Shown piece after piece: positions 16,324-24,056 of a stretch of 32,480 nt of DNA. Position numbers and translations under genes: made by a program. Numbering within the stretch: position 1 is the stretch's first letter; every line of letters begins with the position of its first letter. The notes under the pieces were generated by a model. It made no database searches. It was not told the origin of the DNA and worked only from the letters and a program-made list of their open reading frames with translations. Origin of the DNA: Anaerolineales bacterium (lineage in GTDB: Bacteria; Chloroflexota; Anaerolineae; Anaerolineales; E44-bin32); assembly GCA_030642885.1 (NCBI GenBank), contig DAOWMX010000001.1, positions 1 to 32,480 on the forward strand. The letters run 5' to 3'.

Positions 16324-16352
16324 AGTCTAGCATCTCCATCTAAATGCGTCAA
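16324..16352 (-). promoter_or_regulatory. Promoter of the purine/ureide operon
   Basis: Reading on the minus strand, TTGACG (16352-16347), a 17-bp spacer and TAGACT (16329-16324) form a sigma70-type promoter. It is about 25 bp upstream of the first gene's start. The -35 is 5/6 and the -10 is 4/6 to consensus. The position fits the chosen start at 16298. Confidence 0.65.
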
Positions 16353-16363
16353 TTGTCAGACAA
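16353..16363. promoter_or_regulatory. Candidate GntR operator palindrome TTGTCAGACAA
   Basis: A perfect 11-bp odd palindrome abuts the -35 element of the operon promoter. Further TTGTC units occur around it: ATTGTCATAC at 16381-16390 and GACAAC at 16315-16320 just downstream of the -10. The form TTGTC-N-GACAA resembles HutC/GntR-type operators (TTGT..AGACAA). Binding by the GntR protein encoded two genes downstream is inferred. Confidence 0.5.
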
Positions 16364-16400
16364 CATAGACAGGGCGGATAATTGTCATACTTAAACGAAA

Positions 16401-16431
16401 ACTCGCCGCCCTTTTAAAGGGGACGGCGAGT
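16401..16431 (-). terminator. Terminator of folD
   Basis: Stem ACTCGCCG/CGGCGAGT, extended by a CCC/GGG pair, around an A/T-rich loop. On the minus strand it is followed by TTTTCGTTT. It lies 22 bp past the folD stop and separates folD from the purine operon promoter. Confidence 0.75.
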
Positions 16432-16452
16432 AATTATCTGCGCGAATCGCAC

Positions 16453-17331
16453 TCAGGGTAAAGTGCGTTGGGCAGAACGGAGTGTGTTTGCAAGCAAACC
16501 GGCGATGGTCATTGGGCCAACACCGCCAGGAACTGGGGTAATTGCTGCGGCAACTTCCATGGCCTCGTCGAAAGCTACGTCGCCTGTCAGGCGATACCCC
16601 CTCTCGCGGCTGGGGTCGTCAACACGATTCATACCGACGTCAATAACGTATGCACCGGGTTTGATCCAATCACCACGAATCATCTCTGCCCGACCTATGG
16701 CAGCGATGAGAATATCCGCCTCCCGGCAGACTGCGGGTAAATCTTTCGTGCGGGAATGACAGATTGTGGTTGTGGCGTTGGCTTTCACCAACAGCAGCGC
16801 CGCTGGCATGCCGACGATGTTCGATCGGCCTACAACAACTGCATTTGCTCCCTCTATCTGCGCTCCCGCTTTCTCCAGCAGGATCATGCATCCAGCCGGG
16901 GTGCAGGGGACGAAGAGCGGTTCGCGGCCCTTCTGTGCCAGACGCCCGATGTTTACTGGGTGGAAACCATCAACATCCTTATCGATGCTGATCGTTCGCA
17001 AAATCTGCTCCTCATCTAGACCTGCCGGAAGTGGAAGCTGGACAAGGATTCCATGCACCTTGGAATCTTCATTCAGCATCTGAACTAGTTTCTCGACTTC
17101 TTCCTGGGAAGCGTCGTCGGGCAGTTCATGATGAAAAGATTCAATACCTGCCTTAGCGCTGGCTTTTCGTTTCATGCGCACATAGGTATGCGACGCCGGG
17201 TTATCACCAACAAGCACCGTTGCCAACCCTGGTTGAGTTCCCCCCGCAGCGATTAATTCTTTCACACCCTTGGCGACATCTTCGCGTAGTTCAGCCGCGA
17301 TTGCTTTTCCGTCAATGATCTTTGCCGTCAT
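16453..17331 (-). CDS. folD: Bifunctional methylenetetrahydrofolate dehydrogenase/cyclohydrolase
   Basis: Interconverts methylene-, methenyl- and 10-formyl-tetrahydrofolate with NADP. Family motifs are all present: TYVRMKRKA with the Tyr/Lys active-site pair near 50-56, ILVQLPLPAGL near 95-105, VVGRSNIVGMPAALLL near 167 and PVPGGVGPMTIAGLLANT near 270. Length 292 is normal. AAAGGAG precedes the ATG by about 7 nt. It has its own terminator and a 211-bp leader, so it is probably separate from the purine operon. It would nevertheless take up the one-carbon units that purine breakdown loads onto folate. No clear promoter hexamers were identified in the leader (17332-17542), which holds one AAGATG/CATCTT inverted repeat at 17396-17425. 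Confidence 0.96.
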   Translation of the reverse strand: MTAKIIDGKAIAAELREDVAKGVKELIAAGGTQPGLATVLVGDNPASHTYVRMKRKASAKAGIESFHHELPDDASQEEVEKLVQMLNEDSKVHGILVQLPLPAGLDEEQILRTISIDKDVDGFHPVNIGRLAQKGREPLFVPCTPAGCMILLEKAGAQIEGANAVVVGRSNIVGMPAALLLVKANATTTICHSRTKDLPAVCREADILIAAIGRAEMIRGDWIKPGAYVIDVGMNRVDDPSRERGYRLTGDVAFDEAMEVAAAITPVPGGVGPMTIAGLLANTLRSAQRTLP

Positions 17332-17542
17332 ATTCCACTCCTTTAGATTCCTGCATATAAGTAGCTAGTTGAAGACGCACGATCCAGCCATCTACAAGAT
17401 GCGAGACAAGACTTATTAGCCATCTTCGCACAATGATTATGGTCTAACTAACAGACTATCTTCAAGTACGGACGTGCCATGGACTACCTGACACTTGTCC
17501 TAATTTAATAAAGCAGACGAATCTTGGCTTCAAGCGGAAAAT

Positions 17543-19624
17543 TCAAGGGGAAGGGCGCCAGGCGGCGTCGAAATCCCAAAGCGGGTCAGATGTAATCTCC
17601 CCGTAATTCGTACAGGTTAAGCTGATGATGGCGATATCGTGATTTACACCATCTGGCCAAGTTTCAAACACTATCCACTGCCCGTCCGAGGACCAGGTTG
17701 GTTCCGACATGGGCTGTGCCGCAAGTGGTCCTTCAGGGCAAACCCTGATTACTCGATACCCCGCTTCTTCGAACGGCGCCACAACCAGTCTGGAGAGCCC
17801 GCCCACAAAACGTTGGTACAGGATCAAACTTCCATCGGGAGACCATGCCGCATGCGTGTCTCGTTCTGTGTCGCCTGCCGAGAACTTCACAGCATCACCC
17901 CCTTGAGCGGGCATGATCCAGAGTTCGGTGATCCCACTTAGTGAGCTCGCGAAGATGATCCGATCCCCCGTAGGCGACCACTCAGGCAGACGATTGTAAG
18001 CAAGATTGTCATTGAGATTCTTGACGTTCTCGCCGTCAAGATCCATGGTGAAGATCTGTGGGCGATTGGTTCGCAACGAAGTGAAGGCAATGCGGTTGCC
18101 GTTTGGATCCCAAGCAGGATCGTAGTCGCCCCCAGGAGCCGTGTGTAATTGTCTGGGCTCCGAGGCAATGCCGATGGGGTCAACGTCGATCAGCCATAAA
18201 CTCGACCCCGGGTATTCCTCCTGGTTGGCGCGGCAAGGTGAAGTGAAGACAAGCCTGTCCCCCGCCTGTGACCAGGCCGGCTGACAAGCCCCCTCTTGGA
18301 TATTTGTAAGTTGTTGAAGGCCTGTTCCGTCAATATTAAGTAGATAAATCTGCGCCCGGCCATCTCGGTTAGAAGCGAATGCAATTTGACCGAGCCCTCC
18401 ACCCGTAGACGTCGCGGTAGGTTGTGAAAACGGTGTCGCTGTTGCCTCGCTCACTACCACAGACGGCGTGTCTGTCCCGGCCAATATCGGTGTTGAAGAC
18501 GCGGTGAGGACGGCAATAATTTGAGTTGCTGTAGCACCAGGATCAATAATTTCGCTGCCCTCAGGAGTAGCGGAAGCAGTTTGCGCGGGGCTCTGAGCTA
18601 AGATCCCGACCAACTTTGGACCAAGATCGGGGATGAGTACGAACAGCCCTATCAGAACAACAATAGCAGCCAATCCGACAATCAAAGATTTGGGGATGCT
18701 GCGTTTTCGTATTCGACGAGAGACTACAGGTTCTGTGCCATCCGAATCATCAACGGGGGTCGGAATCACAGTTTGCTGCAGATTATCGTAATCTCGAACG
18801 ATTGTCGGATGTCTGGATCGAGAGGCCGATTGCATTGCTGAAGCGAATTCAGCGATGGATTGATACCGTTCTGATGGATCCACAGCCAGCGCTCTGGAAA
18901 TCACACCCGCAAGAGCGATGCTTATCCGTGGGTTTCGTTTCCGAATGGGGGTTAATTTATCGCGCCCCATCGCCCGTTCAAGCGAGTCCTCAGGAATTGT
19001 CGCGGTTAAAACTGCATAACAGGTTGCGCCCAGTGAATACACATCGGTGCGCCAATCAGTTTTCCCTGTTCCGTATTGCTCGGGCGGCGAAAATCCCGGC
19101 GTCATCGCCTTCGCTCCTGTCGTCGTCGCTCCACCCTTTTCAACAATCTTCGCCAAACCAAAATCAACGAGCATCGCCCGATTATCTGGGGTGATCTTGA
19201 TATTGCCGGGTTTGAGATCTCTATGAAGGATCGCAGGATTACGACTGTGCAGGTAAACTAGCGCATCGCAGATCTCGAGGAACCACGGCAACGCCTCCTC
19301 CTCAGAGATCGATCCTCGCTTCTCAAGCTGCTCACGTAAATCCACCCCCTTGATGAAATCCATCACCAGATATTGACCCTCACCCTCGATAACAAAGTGA
19401 TCGGTGACGCGCGGCATATTGGGATGACGCAGACTGGCAAGGATAGTTGCCTCACGGCGAAATTGGCGCGCATACTCTTCTGTCGTGAAGAGGTTTTCCT
19501 TCACCGCAACAGCGACGCCAAGGTTTATGTCGAAGGCTTTATACACAGCCCCCATGCCACCTTGGCCTAAGATACCTTCTATGCGATAACGATGGCGGAG
19601 TAAGCTTCCAGTCTTTAGGGGCAT
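17543..19624 (-). CDS. Membrane Ser/Thr protein kinase with extracytoplasmic PD40 beta-propeller
   Basis: Hanks-type kinase and putative envelope sensor. The cytoplasmic kinase domain (about 12-275) has glycine loop GQGGMGAVY, K42 in VAVKE, catalytic HRDLKPGN, DFG in VDFGLAK and the PEQY activation-segment motif. A basic linker (RRIRKRSIPKS) and one membrane helix (LIVGLAAIVVLIGLFVLI, about 315-333) follow. A Thr/Pro/Ser-rich stalk leads to a C-terminal domain with at least four WD40-like PD40 repeats (for example IAFASNRDGR, PAWDPNGNRIAFTS, PEWSPTGDRIIFAS, AAWSPDGSLILY). Start at 19624 (693 aa) is chosen because a promoter lies immediately upstream. A TTG-started longer frame would overlap that promoter. 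Substrates unknown. Confidence 0.92.
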   Translation of the reverse strand: MPLKTGSLLRHRYRIEGILGQGGMGAVYKAFDINLGVAVAVKENLFTTEEYARQFRREATILASLRHPNMPRVTDHFVIEGEGQYLVMDFIKGVDLREQLEKRGSISEEEALPWFLEICDALVYLHSRNPAILHRDLKPGNIKITPDNRAMLVDFGLAKIVEKGGATTTGAKAMTPGFSPPEQYGTGKTDWRTDVYSLGATCYAVLTATIPEDSLERAMGRDKLTPIRKRNPRISIALAGVISRALAVDPSERYQSIAEFASAMQSASRSRHPTIVRDYDNLQQTVIPTPVDDSDGTEPVVSRRIRKRSIPKSLIVGLAAIVVLIGLFVLIPDLGPKLVGILAQSPAQTASATPEGSEIIDPGATATQIIAVLTASSTPILAGTDTPSVVVSEATATPFSQPTATSTGGGLGQIAFASNRDGRAQIYLLNIDGTGLQQLTNIQEGACQPAWSQAGDRLVFTSPCRANQEEYPGSSLWLIDVDPIGIASEPRQLHTAPGGDYDPAWDPNGNRIAFTSLRTNRPQIFTMDLDGENVKNLNDNLAYNRLPEWSPTGDRIIFASSLSGITELWIMPAQGGDAVKFSAGDTERDTHAAWSPDGSLILYQRFVGGLSRLVVAPFEEAGYRVIRVCPEGPLAAQPMSEPTWSSDGQWIVFETWPDGVNHDIAIISLTCTNYGEITSDPLWDFDAAWRPSP

Positions 19625-19665
19625 TAAGGTCTCAGTCAAGAAGAACGATTGCGCTAACCTCGCCC

Positions 19666-19694
19666 ATTGTAGCAAACGGTCAATGATTTGACCA
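19666..19694 (-). promoter_or_regulatory. Promoter of the Ser/Thr kinase gene
   Basis: On the minus strand TGGTCA (19694-19689), 17-bp spacer, TACAAT (19671-19666). The expected start of transcription is about 35 nt upstream of the chosen ATG at 19624, which supports that start over the upstream TTG. Confidence 0.5.
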
Positions 19695-19830
19695 CCATTA
19701 ACCTGGATCGAAGGGTTACTGTAAGTGTTTAAGACGTTAGAATGGAGAAAGACCCATTAATCACGAATGCTGAAATTTGAGTCCAGTAAAGAGAGCCATC
19801 TCTCAGTTTCTATGCAAAAAAAGAGAGTAT

Positions 19831-20835
19831 ATGACAATGCCGATGTCAACTCAAATTAACTCCCCTGATACTATTCATCACTGTCTCACGCAAAATGCGG
19901 ACCGTGGTCTGTTAGCTATGGCGATCACGCTATTCCTCCTTCTCATCAGCGGGTGTTCAAGTATTCAATCGGCTCCCCCACCTACCCCCACATCTTTATC
20001 TGCACAACTCGAACAGAACTCTCACTCGAAAATCCGGGGGGAATCTACGCCGCTTCACTTGCCCGTCGCGACCCCACCCCCGGCTTCTTCCCCAACGGCT
20101 GCGCCAACACCAAGCCCATTCTTGCGCGGTCCACTCGCCATCGGCACTTCCGTTGCCGGTCGGGATTTGGAGGTCTTCCAATTCGGTTCCGGCGCTTCTC
20201 AGAGAATGATTGTCGCCGGAATTCATGGCGGTTATGAAGGAAACACCATCCGCCTCGCAGATGAAATGATCCAGGTTCTGACAGCGAAACCGGATTTAAT
20301 TCCGACCTCAGTCACATTGTACATCCTGAGGTCGCTTAACCCCGATGGAGAAGCCAGGTCGGATAGTTATAAGGGCCGAGCCAACGAGAACCTCGTTGAC
20401 TTGAACCGGAACTGGCCAGCATTCTGGCAGTCCACCTGGCCCCGGGAGGGTTGTTGGACCTACACCTATGTTTCGGGCGGGAGCCATCCTGCTTCCGAAC
20501 CTGAAACACGCGCCTTGATGAATTTCCTCTTGACGTACCGGATCGAAGCATTGATCTCCTACCACAGCGCAGCGCTGGGCATCTTTCCAGGTGGTCAGCC
20601 TCCGGATTCCGCTTCCATCAGCCTTGCGGAAGCCATCTCAAAAGTGAGTGATTACCCCTACCCGCCAATTGAAACCGGCTGCCAGTACACAGGTCAACTT
20701 ATCGATTGGGCTTCACTGCAAGGTATCGCTGCAGTAGATATTGAACTGACCAATCATGAAGACACAGATTTGTGGCAGAACTTAAAAGTGCTTGAAGCAT
20801 TCCTTGCCTGGGATTCAGCTCAACCCAATCCGTAG
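19831..20835 (+). CDS. M14-family zinc carboxypeptidase lipoprotein
   Basis: Predicted secreted, lipid-anchored metallocarboxypeptidase. The N-terminus has a hydrophobic segment ending in lipobox LISGC near residues 37-41. A Pro/Thr/Ser-rich linker (about 50-95) follows. The catalytic domain shows the zinc motif GIHGGYEGN (H and E ligands), NPDGEARSDSYKGRAN and LVDLNRNWP (substrate-carboxylate side), SYHSA (third zinc ligand) and VDIELTNHE with the catalytic Glu. Small M14 proteins of this type (MpaA-like) often cleave murein peptides, so a cell-wall role is plausible. The start at 19831 (334 aa) follows AGAGAG. The frame is open to an ATG at 19777, which is possible but poorly supported. It is transcribed away from the kinase gene from a shared about 150-bp region. 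Confidence 0.85.
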   Translation: MTMPMSTQINSPDTIHHCLTQNADRGLLAMAITLFLLLISGCSSIQSAPPPTPTSLSAQLEQNSHSKIRGESTPLHLPVATPPPASSPTAAPTPSPFLRGPLAIGTSVAGRDLEVFQFGSGASQRMIVAGIHGGYEGNTIRLADEMIQVLTAKPDLIPTSVTLYILRSLNPDGEARSDSYKGRANENLVDLNRNWPAFWQSTWPREGCWTYTYVSGGSHPASEPETRALMNFLLTYRIEALISYHSAALGIFPGGQPPDSASISLAEAISKVSDYPYPPIETGCQYTGQLIDWASLQGIAAVDIELTNHEDTDLWQNLKVLEAFLAWDSAQPNP

Positions 20836-20911
20836 ATGGATAGGGCGCCTCCACCGCAAATGCTGCACCCGCTTCGTGCTCAAACACAACGGCAAATCAC
20901 ATGAAGAAAGA

Positions 20912-20954
20912 AAACCGCCTCGGGGACATGCTCTCATGTCAATCGAGGCGGTTT
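20912..20954. terminator. Bidirectional terminator between convergent genes
   Basis: Perfect 11-bp outer stem AAACCGCCTCG/CGAGGCGGTTT, with an inner GACATG/CATGTC stem around CTCT. On the minus strand it continues TTTTCTTTCTT, serving the small membrane-protein gene. On the plus strand only GTTT follows, so termination of the carboxypeptidase gene would be weaker. Confidence 0.8.
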
Positions 20955-21020
20955 GCGAATGTTTCAATTCTTGGTTCTGAAGAATCAAGCCCGCACTTCT
21001 TCAGATCATGCAATCCCAAA

Positions 21021-21539
21021 TCAGGCTGGTGCTTCCTCCTGCTTCCTCAATCGGTGCGCGCGGTAAAGGTCCATGAGATGAAGGATGAAAGCTCCAAATC
21101 CGCGTAAACCGAGATAGGGGAAAAGACCGAACCAGCCAATATAGGGCACCAAACAAGCCAGGATTACAACTCCAGCACCAGAGGCTTGCAGCTTCCACCC
21201 CTCTGCTCCCGTGAATACCAGACCGGCGATCAAACGCACCATCGCTGTGAGGCCAAAAACAATGCCGACAGCGACGAAAATAGCGACGCAGAATCCTGGC
21301 ACAGCAGGCACGATGCCCCATGCTGAGATTTCAGAAAGGCTCATTAAGCCCACCGCAATCGCAATTAAGAACACTGTGTTGGCCAATCCAACCCAAAAGG
21401 CTCGGCCTGGTTTTTCTTCTGCTGATCGCGTGATACCTTCGACCAACTCTCCGAAAAGCGCCTCGAGGGTGATGAAGAATGCAGCCAGGCAGAAACCTAT
21501 CAAAACCACCAGTAGTAGAAGAAGAAACGGTTGATCCAT
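21021..21539 (-). CDS. Small integral membrane protein, unknown function
   Basis: A 172-residue protein with about four hydrophobic helices: near 4-25, 47-68, 78-105 and 118-140, with a further hydrophobic patch near 148. A conserved-looking GWFGLFPYLGLRGFG turn precedes the basic/acidic C-terminal tail YRAHRLRKQEEAPA. GGAGG stands 8 nt before the ATG, so expression is well supported. It lies downstream of the ECF sigma/anti-sigma pair with a 108-bp gap and ends ahead of a strong terminator, so it may belong to that regulon. I do not recognise the family. Confidence 0.75.
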   Translation of the reverse strand: MDQPFLLLLLVVLIGFCLAAFFITLEALFGELVEGITRSAEEKPGRAFWVGLANTVFLIAIAVGLMSLSEISAWGIVPAVPGFCVAIFVAVGIVFGLTAMVRLIAGLVFTGAEGWKLQASGAGVVILACLVPYIGWFGLFPYLGLRGFGAFILHLMDLYRAHRLRKQEEAPA

Positions 21540-21647
21540 TGTAAATACCTCCGATATTTTCTTTTTAAAGATTATGTTTGAACGTAACCGTCAACTCAAA
21601 TTCCTATTCTTCCTTAGAACCTCTCAGCAACTGATGATGAGAGTTTC

Positions 21648-22235
21648 TCAATGCTGAGCCTGCCCATTGGCAGACTGCCGGAGCAGGAGTCCATTACTTA
21701 AGAGCCAAAGCAAGGTCGTCCCTCCAATCACCAAGGCGAGCGAAAGTCCTGTGATTGGCCAATCTATCGCCGGCATGGAAAACGTGGCGATCCACTGGGT
21801 GTGAATCCAGTTGAGGAACTCTCTCACAAAAAGGAGCCCTTGTGCGGATAGTTCCTCGAATTTCCGCAATGGTTCGAGGAGCTCCACGAGGGAAAACCTG
21901 TTTACAAGTTCAAGGGAGATTCTTGGCCAGATGGCGGCGGACACGATAATAGCGGCGGCGAGCTGAGCCATTAATACCAGGTACAAGTAAGGCTTTCTAT
22001 CTTCCTTCAGAGCAATGGAGCGGATGACCCTCGCTGAGATATCATGCGCCAACGGCTCATCCTGCAAGCGCTCCATCTCTGAATATAAGTATTTCAAGCT
22101 CGCGTACTTTGCGGCGCAGTCATCACATTGCGCAAGGTGCAGTTCCAGTCGCTCACGATCCTCATCTACGAGCACACCATCCAAATACTCCTGCATTGAC
22201 CACTCATCATGATGAGACTTACGATCTTTAGACAT
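21648..22235 (-). CDS. Anti-sigma factor with zinc-binding N-terminal domain
   Basis: Partner of the adjacent ECF sigma factor. The cytoplasmic N-terminus has the ZAS/zf-HC2 signature HLAQCDDC (H33, C37, C40), which binds sigma and usually zinc. Membrane helices lie near 84-102 (VLMAQLAAAIIVSAAIW) and 163-182 (ITGLSLALVIGGTTLLWLLS). Between them is an approximately 60-residue extracytoplasmic segment rich in aromatic residues that could sense the envelope. Its start overlaps the sigma gene by 8 bp, so production is coupled. The stimulus is unknown. Confidence 0.9.
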   Translation of the reverse strand: MSKDRKSHHDEWSMQEYLDGVLVDEDRERLELHLAQCDDCAAKYASLKYLYSEMERLQDEPLAHDISARVIRSIALKEDRKPYLYLVLMAQLAAAIIVSAAIWPRISLELVNRFSLVELLEPLRKFEELSAQGLLFVREFLNWIHTQWIATFSMPAIDWPITGLSLALVIGGTTLLWLLSNGLLLRQSANGQAQH

Positions 22236-22773
22236 CCGTTGATATCCTCTGCGCTAAAGATTTCCGCGCCCGAAAAAGGTTACTCTTCACATCACTGAGG
22301 GGGATATTCAATGCCTTTGATATCTCCAAATAGCTCAGTTCCTGAAAGTGCCGAAGTTCGATCACGGCTCGATAATGCGCTGGCAGCATACCTATTGCCT
22401 GACGCAACGATGTTTTCCGTTCATGGTCTTCCTGAGCGCGTTCAGGGCTTTGTTCATTAGAGACCGCCAGTTCAAACTCGTCATCCAGTGGTAAACAATA
22501 ACGCCGATTTCGATTGATATAGTTCAGGCAGAGATTCACCGCGATCCTTCGCGCCCATGGGATAAATGGGCGATCACAATCGTAGGAGTCAAGATGAGAA
22601 TGCACACGGATAAAAGTCTCCTGAGTTAAATCCTCCGCGTCATGCGGATCTCCCAACATGCGATAGCATACGTTGAAAACTAAGCCCTGATAGCGTTGGA
22701 CCAAGTCACCATATGCTTCCAGCTCACCACGCTTTGTGCGGAGTACAAGGCTCCGGTCGGAGGGATTTTCCAT
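22228..22773 (-). CDS. ECF-type RNA polymerase sigma factor
   Basis: Alternative sigma factor of the extracytoplasmic-function group (181 aa). Region 2 covers about 18-88 (YGDLVQRYQGLVFNVCYRML, DAEDLTQETFIRV, FIPWARRIAVNLCLNYINR). Region 4 covers about 118-172, with LPAHYRAVIELRHFQELSYL and the helix-turn-helix EISKALNIPLSDVKSNLFRARKSL. Region 3 is absent, as usual. It is followed by an overlapping anti-sigma gene. The ATG at 22773 has little ribosome-site support (TATAGGC). No convincing ECF autoregulatory promoter (GGAAC/CGTC with proper spacing) was found upstream. Confidence 0.93.
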   Translation of the reverse strand: MENPSDRSLVLRTKRGELEAYGDLVQRYQGLVFNVCYRMLGDPHDAEDLTQETFIRVHSHLDSYDCDRPFIPWARRIAVNLCLNYINRNRRYCLPLDDEFELAVSNEQSPERAQEDHERKTSLRQAIGMLPAHYRAVIELRHFQELSYLEISKALNIPLSDVKSNLFRARKSLAQRISTDV

Positions 22774-23373
22774 GCCTATACATTACTACACGATTAAGAG
22801 AGGAAATGTTGCAGTTCGTTAACAAAACCGCGGTCTGCGGGAGATTTAACGCGCAGACATTATAGCGCAGGCTACGCCTGCGACCGGAAGCAGCGCTTCC
22901 TGACTCCACAAAGACCAACACCCCTCTCCAGTGTGGTACTTATCACAATGCCTATCCCATGAGCGCTGCTAAGTATTCCTTTGTGCATAATTGGTTCGAG
23001 CTGAGAGCTTGATGTTTGATCCGGGCGGGGCTCCACGCTTCGCGAGGGGAGTGGTCCCTCGACACTTCGGCTTAGTTTATCTTGAGCGAAAAGAATTGGA
23101 GCCGAAGGGCTCAGTGCAGGCGAGCTCGGGATGATAAGTCCCCCACGGTCCCCTCGCGTGCATCCCCGAAGCAGAGCGGAGGGGGTTTTGGGGGATTTAG
23201 GGGAAAAAAAGAAAATCATCACGTCTGCAAAGCTCCGTCAATTTGTTCAGCCACGCAAACCTCGTAGCACAGCGCAACCGGAATGCAGAACTTCCGCACT
23301 CCACAATAGCCAAGTCTTTTTTTCCAAAGGGTTCCATGCTTTACGGTATAATCGCCGGCATTAGGAGGGTTTC
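22774..23373. other. 600-bp hairpin-rich intergenic region
   Basis: No convincing gene. Four short perfect hairpins occur: CGCAGGC-TAC-GCCTGCG (22866-22882), GGAAGC-AGC-GCTTCC (22886-22900), CGAGGG/CCCTCG (23043-23061) and GAGCC-GAAG-GGCTC (23099-23112). A G-run cluster follows at 23178-23203 (GG, GGGGG, GGGGG, GGGG). The texture resembles small dispersed palindromic (REP-like) elements, but copies elsewhere cannot be checked here. Confidence 0.5.
23347..23368 (+). promoter_or_regulatory. -10 box and ribosome site of the nfuA-like gene
   Basis: A consensus TATAAT (23347-23352) is followed by AGGAGG (23363-23368), which sits 5 nt before the ATG at 23374. A matching -35 was not clear. This leaves a 5' leader of only about 15 nt. 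Confidence 0.5.
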
Positions 23374-23967
23374 ATGATTGAGATTACAGAATCTGCCGAG
23401 AAAGCAATCAAAGAACTATTGCAAGATGAGAGCAAATCAGGAATGTCCTTGCGGATACAGATCGTTGGCCGCGGACCAGGAGGGTTCCAGTACGCGGTGA
23501 GGTTTGTGCCCGAGGAAGATCAATCTGACGATGATGAAGCGATTCGATGCGATGGCTTCAGAGTCCTGATCGATCCTGAGACTGTACCCGATTTCAAAGG
23601 CTCGAAGCTGGACTATAAAGAAGACAATTTCCAGCAAGGCTTTCTGATCGATAACCCCAATCCTGTTTGGAAGGACCCAGACGCGCAGGCGGTTCAAGAG
23701 CTATTGGACACCAAGGTCAATCCCGGCCTGGCTTCCCACGGAGGTTTTGTGGCCTTGCTCGACTATAAGGACGATACCGCGTATATCACCTTCGGCGGTG
23801 GTTGTCAGGGCTGTGGGCTCGTCGATGTGACGCTTAAGGATGGGGTAGAGGTTACGATTAAAGAAGCCCTGCCTCAGGTGAAAAAAGTCATTGATACAAC
23901 CGACCATGCGTCAGGCAAGACTCCTTTTTACAATAACGACGGAGATGGGGATTCAGCGCTCTCCTGA
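23374..23967 (+). CDS. nfuA: NfuA-type Fe-S cluster carrier
   Basis: Iron-sulfur carrier that passes 4Fe-4S clusters to apo-enzymes. The N-terminal half (1-95) is an A-type (IscA/HesB-like) domain that lacks the three ligand cysteines, as in NfuA. The C-terminal NifU domain carries FGGGCQGCG with C144 and C147 and continues VDVTLKDGVEVTIKEALPQ, then TDHASGKTPFY. Its 197 residues match E. coli NfuA (191). It is monocistronic, with its own -10 box, AGGAGG ribosome site and downstream terminator. The symbol rests on domain architecture. Confidence 0.92.
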   Translation: MIEITESAEKAIKELLQDESKSGMSLRIQIVGRGPGGFQYAVRFVPEEDQSDDDEAIRCDGFRVLIDPETVPDFKGSKLDYKEDNFQQGFLIDNPNPVWKDPDAQAVQELLDTKVNPGLASHGGFVALLDYKDDTAYITFGGGCQGCGLVDVTLKDGVEVTIKEALPQVKKVIDTTDHASGKTPFYNNDGDGDSALS

Positions 23968-24003
23968 CAACTGCTCGACTCCGCACTAAACATCGAGAAC
24001 ACA

Positions 24004-24037
24004 AAAGGGGCTCCGATGATACCTTCGGAGCCCCTTT
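24004..24037. terminator. Bidirectional terminator between nfuA and gyrB
   Basis: A perfect 13-bp stem AAAGGGGCTCCGA (24004-24016)/TCGGAGCCCCTTT (24025-24037) has an 8-nt loop. T-rich tails occur on both sides (plus TTTCTATATT, minus TTTTGTGTT). It lies between the convergent stops. Confidence 0.88.
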
Positions 24038-24056
24038 CTATATTGACTTCACTGGG

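Noticed and set aside
17471..17505. GACA-N2-TGTC motif upstream of folD as a GntR site
   Set aside because: The half-sites are in the opposite orientation to TTGTC-N-GACAA, so it is probably a chance match.
22774..22850. ECF autoregulatory promoter (GAACT ... CGTGTA)
   Set aside because: The spacing is about 20 nt, too long for ECF promoters, and the -10 is off-consensus.
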